A stretch of 64,000 nucleotides of DNA from Streptomyces aureoverticillatus (lineage in GTDB: Bacteria; Actinomycetota; Actinomycetes; Streptomycetales; Streptomycetaceae): NCBI RefSeq assembly GCF_014649395.1, contig NZ_BMSY01000019.1, forward strand, positions 1-64,000. Direction: 5' to 3'. How positions within the stretch are numbered: the stretch's first letter is position 1; each line of letters opens with the position of its first letter. Positions 60,338-64,000 of the stretch are shown piece by piece. Under the pieces are notes generated by a model. That model made no database searches and was not told where the DNA came from. It worked only from the letters and a program-made list of their open reading frames with translations. The position numbers were made by a program, and so were the translations under genes.

Positions 60338-62191
60338 TCAGCTGCCATCCGTCCACGGCTGTCGGCCGGTGGAGGGCCGCTCGGCGGCGTAGGCGGCGAG
60401 CCAGGCCAGCGGGGCGTTCCAGTTGACCGCCACTTCGTTGGTGGAGTACGAGCCGATGTCGTCGATGTAGCAGGCGGCGGGCGCGCAGCCGGCCAGCTTC
60501 TCCTGCGCCACCGGGTCCTGGAGCGCGCTGTTGGGCCCGCCCGCCAGCGACCCCGCCGGCGGGTGGGGCAGTGAGGCGTCCAACTGGTGAGCCCAGAAGC
60601 GGTGATGCTGGTTGCGCGAGGCCGCCTCGCCGTAGCCGGTTATGTAGGACTGGCCGAGGGCGTTGCGGCCCAGCAGGTAGTCCATGGCCTCCAGCGCGCC
60701 GGTGCGGTAACGCTTGTCGCCGGTCAGTTCCCCGGCGACGGCCAGGACGATCGCGTCGTTGGCGACCTCGCCGTTCGAGCCCCAGAAGTAGCCGTCCGCC
60801 GGGACAGGCACCGCGTAGCCCTGGGCGGCCATCCGGGACAGGTAGCCGTCGGCGGCCGCCGTCACCGAGGCCCGGACCCGGTCCCGGTCGGCTGCGGGGA
60901 GGCCATGGGGAACGGTGGCGAGGGTGAGCCGGCCGAGCGCGGCCGTGTCCGCCCAGCCGAACCCGTAGGCGGAGAAGGCAGTGGGGGAGGTGTGCCAGGA
61001 CGAGCCGGTGACCGCGTCCCGGTAGCCGCTCTCGCCGGTGGCGGTGTACAGCTCGGCCGCCGCCCAGTAGAACTCGTCGGTGACGTTGGTGTCGCCGTAG
61101 GCGCCGCCGCCCGTGCTGTCCGAATCCGGCGCGTACAGGGCCGGGTTGGCCCGCGCCGCCGTCCAGGCCCGGCGGGCGACCGACAGGCAGCGCTCGGCGA
61201 ACGCGGCGTCGTAGGGCCGGAAGACGCGGGCGCACTGCGCCGCGGCCGCCGCGAGGTTGAGGGTCGCCGCCGTGGACGGACGGTGCAACTCGCGCGGCTG
61301 GGCGTCCTGTTCAGGACGGGTCGGCATGCCGGTCCAGGCCGCGTCATGGATCTTGTGGAACGCCATGCCCGCGTACGGCTTGCCCTCGGGCACCTGCATC
61401 CGCATCAGGAAGTCGAGCTCCCAGCGCGCCTCGTCCAGGACGTCGGGTACGCCGTTGCCGCGCTCGGGGACCCGCAGGGTCGAGTCGCCCAGCGCCGCGT
61501 CCTTGCCCGCCCGCTTGGCCCGCTCGAAGGAGTTGACCACCAGCCAGGTGGAAAGGCCGCCGTTCACCACGTACTTGCCGTGGTCGCCCGCGTCGTACCA
61601 GCCGCCCCGGACGTCCCGGGTGTAGTCGCACACGGTGGCCTGGCACGGGACGGAGGTGTCGCCCTTATTGGGCGCGACACCGAGGTGTCCGGCCGGGCGC
61701 GCGTAGGCGGAGCCCACCAGGGAGGCGTCGATGGGGGTGCCGCTGCGCTGGTGGTGGAAGAACGCCATCGCGTCGGAGCGCAGAGCGTCGTACAGGTTCG
61801 CGCGGATGTCGAAGGGCACGCTGCTGCTGCCGTCCACCGCGAGGACGTATCCCGAGCCGGACCTTCGGTACGAGGAGAAGTCGGCCACTTGGACGGACTG
61901 CCCGGAGGGGGTGTCCGCGCCGCGCGGGACGGTCGCACCGGAGGCGACCACCTTCCCGGACGCGTCGCGCAACCGCCAGGTGAGCGGCTGTGTCGCCGTG
62001 GTGACCACGGTGGCGCGCTTGGGGCCGTCCGGCAGGTAGCCGACCTGGTTGACGCGTACGGCCGTGGTCGCCGCTGCGGAGGGTGCGGCTGCCGCGGGGG
62101 ACGGGGTCAGGAGTCCGCCGACGAGGAGGGAACCCGTCAGCAGGGTGGCCGCGAGACGTCCGGGGTGACGTAACCGAGAGGTGGGGGGCAT
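60338..62191 (-). CDS. Secreted cellulase, glycoside hydrolase family 9
   Basis: A 617-residue secreted endoglucanase. Signal peptide to about residue 36 (SPAAAAPSAA). An N-terminal Ig-like CelD_N domain (VRVNQVGYLPDGPKRATVV to YRRSGSGYVLAVDG) precedes the (alpha/alpha)6 barrel. Catalytic blocks: RGGWYDAGDHGKYVVNGG with the base Asp pair, ITGYGEAASRNQHHRFWAHQ and YSTNEVAVNWNAPLAWLAAY with the acid Glu. There is no binding module, unlike many GH9 enzymes. A perfect CebR-type box is about 108 bases upstream. Confidence 0.94.
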   Translation of the reverse strand: MPPTSRLRHPGRLAATLLTGSLLVGGLLTPSPAAAAPSAAATTAVRVNQVGYLPDGPKRATVVTTATQPLTWRLRDASGKVVASGATVPRGADTPSGQSVQVADFSSYRRSGSGYVLAVDGSSSVPFDIRANLYDALRSDAMAFFHHQRSGTPIDASLVGSAYARPAGHLGVAPNKGDTSVPCQATVCDYTRDVRGGWYDAGDHGKYVVNGGLSTWLVVNSFERAKRAGKDAALGDSTLRVPERGNGVPDVLDEARWELDFLMRMQVPEGKPYAGMAFHKIHDAAWTGMPTRPEQDAQPRELHRPSTAATLNLAAAAAQCARVFRPYDAAFAERCLSVARRAWTAARANPALYAPDSDSTGGGAYGDTNVTDEFYWAAAELYTATGESGYRDAVTGSSWHTSPTAFSAYGFGWADTAALGRLTLATVPHGLPAADRDRVRASVTAAADGYLSRMAAQGYAVPVPADGYFWGSNGEVANDAIVLAVAGELTGDKRYRTGALEAMDYLLGRNALGQSYITGYGEAASRNQHHRFWAHQLDASLPHPPAGSLAGGPNSALQDPVAQEKLAGCAPAACYIDDIGSYSTNEVAVNWNAPLAWLAAYAAERPSTGRQPWTDGS

Positions 62192-62224
62192 GAGCGGCTC
62201 CTGTGTCGAGGGTGTCGGGGGTGG

Positions 62225-62308
62225 TCAGCGGGGGGAGTCGGTCGGGGTGAACAGGCCCATTCGCCAGGGCAGGCGGAGGTGGTCGCCGCCCCGGGTGTTG
62301 GGAGCGCT
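62225..62308 (-). pseudogene. Possible C-terminal relic of a secreted arabinan/xylan-active enzyme
   Basis: On the minus strand a frame ends SAPNTRGGDHLRLPWRMGLF, then TPTDSPR and TGA. The pattern PN-(S/T)-GGD-LP-(W/Y)R-MGL-(F/L)T resembles the tails of the two GH62 sequences in this window, but the match is short and it partly overlaps the operator. I list it as a possible relic only. Confidence 0.35.
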
Positions 62309-62312
62309 CCCA
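62299..62312. promoter_or_regulatory. Perfect CebR-type operator TGGGAGCGCTCCCA upstream of GH9
   Basis: The full 14-bp palindrome of cellulose-utilisation genes is present 108 bases before the GH9 start. Close to it is a second palindrome, TTCGA-AATA-TCGAA (62316-62329), rich in A/T and possibly part of the promoter. Confidence 0.88.
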
Positions 62313-62489
62313 CTCTTCGAAATATCGAACACTGGTCGGTGCGTCGGAGATTCGAGGCGGACAGTAATGACGCGCAAGAGAGTCGTCAACAGGTGCGGCG
62401 CATGCGGGAGTTGAAGATGTGACGGACACCTCTCCAGCCGTGCAGAGCCAGGCCGGCTAAGCGGTCCCGGTGAAGTCGGCTGCGGTTCG

Positions 62490-62545
62490 GTGGCGCCCTG
62501 AAGGGGCGCGAGGAACTGCGCGATCAGCCACGACGCACCCGCGCT
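62490..62545. repeat. Streptomyces-type intergenic repeat element
   Basis: GGCGCCCTGAAGGGGCGCG, then AGGAACTGCGCGATCAGCC and ACGACGCACCCGC, is a sequence I know as a frequent intergenic repeat in Streptomyces genomes. It includes the hairpin GCGCCC-TGAAG-GGGCGC. No gene is seen between 62330 and 62582. Confidence 0.65.
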
Positions 62546-62582
62546 GTCGCGACGGCATGGAGTGGCACGTCCAGCGGAGTGC

Positions 62583-63335
62583 TTAGTCGTTGACGGCGAT
62601 GAGCGCGAGGGTGATGTTGTCCGGCCCGCCGGCCTCGATCGCGGACTTCCACAGTTCGAACGCCGCCCGGCCGCCGTCGTGGGCCCGCAGTGTCTCGTCG
62701 AGCGCGTCCTCGGGCACGGGGTCGGTCAGGCCGTCCGTGCACACCAGGAAGCGGCTCCCCGCGCTGAGGGGCGCCGTGCTGACGTGTGGCGTGATCGCGG
62801 TGAACCGTGCGGCGCCGCCGAGTGCCTGCGTGACCATCGACGTGGTGCGCCGGCCGGGCGCGAGCGGCGGGCTGTCGTCGACGCTCAGCCGGTGGAGCGT
62901 CCCCCGGCTGTCGCTCACATCGAGCACTCTGCTGTCGCCGACGTTGAACACCAGCAGTTCCTCCGCGAGGACCACGACACCCGCGACCGTCGTCCCCATG
63001 GTGGCCAGTTCCGGATCACGGTCGGCGGCCGCGTACACGGAGCGGTTGATGACGTCGAGCGCTTCGCTCACGGCGCGTTCGCTGTCCAGCGTGGGCCCGA
63101 GCGCCGCCAGGTGCCGCACGACGAGGCCGCTGGCCACCTCGCCCGCGGGCTGGCCGCCGATGCCGTCGGCGACCGCGACGACGAGCGGGGAACCGAGCGG
63201 AAACCCCAGCGTCTGCGGGTTCTCGGTCATGGTTCCGCACAGCGTCCACGGCCCGATGACCAGGCTGTCCTCGTTGTGATCGCGCATGAGCCCGGGGTGG
63301 CTCAGGGCAGTGACCGTCACGTACGGCATCGCCAT
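62583..63335 (-). CDS. PP2C-family protein serine/threonine phosphatase
   Basis: A 250-residue metal-dependent phosphatase made of the catalytic domain alone. PPM motifs in order: GLMRDHNEDSLVIG (metal Asp), VVAVADGIGGQPAGEVAS, MGTTVAGVVVLAEELLVFNV, NVGDSRVLDVSD, FLVCTDGLTDPVPEDALDE and AGGPDNITLALI (metal Asp). All metal-binding Asp are present, so it should be active. ATG 63335 follows GAGAGG; ATG 63329 is an alternative. It has no sensor or membrane part and no kinase gene nearby; a role in reversing Ser/Thr kinase signalling is expected by family. Confidence 0.94.
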   Translation of the reverse strand: MAMPYVTVTALSHPGLMRDHNEDSLVIGPWTLCGTMTENPQTLGFPLGSPLVVAVADGIGGQPAGEVASGLVVRHLAALGPTLDSERAVSEALDVINRSVYAAADRDPELATMGTTVAGVVVLAEELLVFNVGDSRVLDVSDSRGTLHRLSVDDSPPLAPGRRTTSMVTQALGGAARFTAITPHVSTAPLSAGSRFLVCTDGLTDPVPEDALDETLRAHDGGRAAFELWKSAIEAGGPDNITLALIAVND

Positions 63336-63405
63336 CCCGCCTCTCCGACAGACATGGCGGGGCGTTCTCCGCACCTCCATTGTCGCGCCCCGAGCCGCCG
63401 CGGGC

Positions 63406-64000
63406 TCAGTCGGAGGTCGTGGCCAGGCGTTCCAGGAGGCCGGGCAGGTCGGCGAAGGAGTCGAGCACGTGGTCCGGCGTGCCGGTCGCGTCGCGGAGGG
63501 TCTCGGGCAGGAACTTGCCGGTCCTGACGAGGACGCCGGTGATCCCGGCGCGTTGCGCGGCGAGGACGTCGGACTCGATGTCGTCGCCGACCATGAGCGT
63601 CGCGGACGGATCGGCGCCCAGGTGGGCGAGCGCGGCGGCGAAGAACGCCTCCGCCGGCTTGCCGGTGACCTCCGCCTCCACCCCGGCCGCCCGCTCCAGG
63701 CCCAGCAGGAAGGCGCCCGTGTCGAGGTCGAGGCCGTCGGCGGTACGCCAGTAGAGGTTCCGGTGCATGGCCACGAGGCGGGCTCCGCGCCGCAGGTGCC
63801 GGAAGACGCGGTTGAGGGCGGCGTAGTGGAACGCGCTGCCGGCGCCGCCGATGACGATCACATCCACGTCCGCGTCCGGAGCCGCGTCGGTATCCGCGGC
63901 CACATCCGTATCCGCGTCCGCGGCCACATCCGTATCCGCGTCCGCGTCCGTATCCGCGTCCGCGTCCGGGGCGTCGACGAGCGTCACCCCCGTCAGGTCG
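63406..64000 (-). CDS. HAD-superfamily IIA phosphatase, N-terminus outside the window (partial)
   Basis: The C-terminal two thirds of a HAD-IIA hydrolase (NagD/PGP type) is visible: VIVIGGAGSAFHYAALNRVF, RRGARLVAMHRNLYWRT, GLDLDTGAFLLGLERAAGV, the motif-III Lys in VTGKPAEAFFAAAL and motif IV in LMVGDDIESDVLAAQRAG. The N-terminal motif DxDGT lies beyond the window edge, and the frame stays open to 64000. An unusual Asp/Ala/Thr-rich stretch of about 33 residues, encoded by tandem repeats, is inserted before DVDVIVIGG. It is downstream, in the same direction, of nothing visible and precedes the PP2C gene by about 70 bases. Confidence 0.88.
   Translation of the reverse strand, partial: DLTGVTLVDAPDADADTDADADTDVAADADTDVAADTDAAPDADVDVIVIGGAGSAFHYAALNRVFRHLRRGARLVAMHRNLYWRTADGLDLDTGAFLLGLERAAGVEAEVTGKPAEAFFAAALAHLGADPSATLMVGDDIESDVLAAQRAGITGVLVRTGKFLPETLRDATGTPDHVLDSFADLPGLLERLATTSD
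63862..63970. repeat. Tandem repeat tract in the HAD gene
   Basis: The tract contains two perfect neighbouring 24-bp copies (63896-63919 and 63920-63943, each starting GCGGCCACATCCG) and many 6-bp units of the type GTCCGC/GTATCC. All periods are multiples of three. It encodes an acidic Asp-Ala-Asp-Thr run. Confidence 0.85.

Overview
The window looks like a stretch of a Streptomyces (or very close actinomycete) chromosome. Base composition is very GC-rich, third codon positions are almost all G/C, GTG/TTG starts and 4-base stop/start overlaps are common, and the gene families are typical of the genus: CebR-type boxes, a cysteine-containing leader peptide before a sulfonate operon, Tat-exported hydrolases, ricin-type carbohydrate-binding modules and a lasso peptide cluster. 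No rRNA, tRNA or CRISPR array was seen.

Layout. 1-2840 is a graveyard: the tail of a MepB-like gene, an internally deleted IS5-type element, an amidase pseudogene whose catalytic lysine codon is TAG, an integrase tail and a frameshifted zinc alcohol dehydrogenase. 2847-9658 is a transport/catabolic locus: an ABC importer with one ATPase, two permeases and a lipoprotein, divergent from a LacI regulator with a metal-dependent amidohydrolase and a gutted MFS gene. 9713-13223 holds a LysR regulator, a tartrate/D-malate dehydrogenase and a DctA carrier. 13425-17134 encodes an asymmetric heterodimeric ABC exporter; then come an L,D-transpeptidase lipoprotein, a Tat-exported GH109-like protein, a D-lactate-dehydrogenase-like FAD/Fe-S protein, and a MarR regulator divergent from a second ABC exporter. 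25450-30826 carries MltG and two secreted proteases (S8 and M4).

31125-36102 is the most interesting part. An unusual XRE/sigma-factor hybrid and an unknown partner precede a compact lasso peptide cluster: a 47-residue precursor with predicted core GFGNRYNDVLGEQGW, an Asn-synthetase-like cyclase, a PqqD-like recognition protein and a transglutaminase-like leader peptidase. The core is of the 15-residue, G1-D8 ring type; no exporter is next to it.

36192-41721 (minus strand) is a sulfonate operon: a leaderless 27-codon Cys-ending leader peptide, ssuC, ssuB, ssuA, ssuD and a flavin monooxygenase. 42946-62191 is a plant cell wall island: GH12, GH6, GH27, an alpha/beta hydrolase, GH42 beta-galactosidase, LacI, a sugar ABC importer with a GH3 beta-xylosidase, GH62 arabinofuranosidase, GH10 xylanase and GH9 cellulase. 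Two operator families run through it: TGGGAGCGCTCCCA-type boxes before GH6 and GH9, and TGAAGCGCTTCGA-type boxes before GH12 and in the GH42/LacI gap. Secreted enzymes would release cello-, xylo- and arabino-oligosaccharides, the importer would take them up and the non-secreted GH3 and GH42 would finish hydrolysis. The window ends with a PP2C phosphatase and a HAD phosphatase that runs off the edge.
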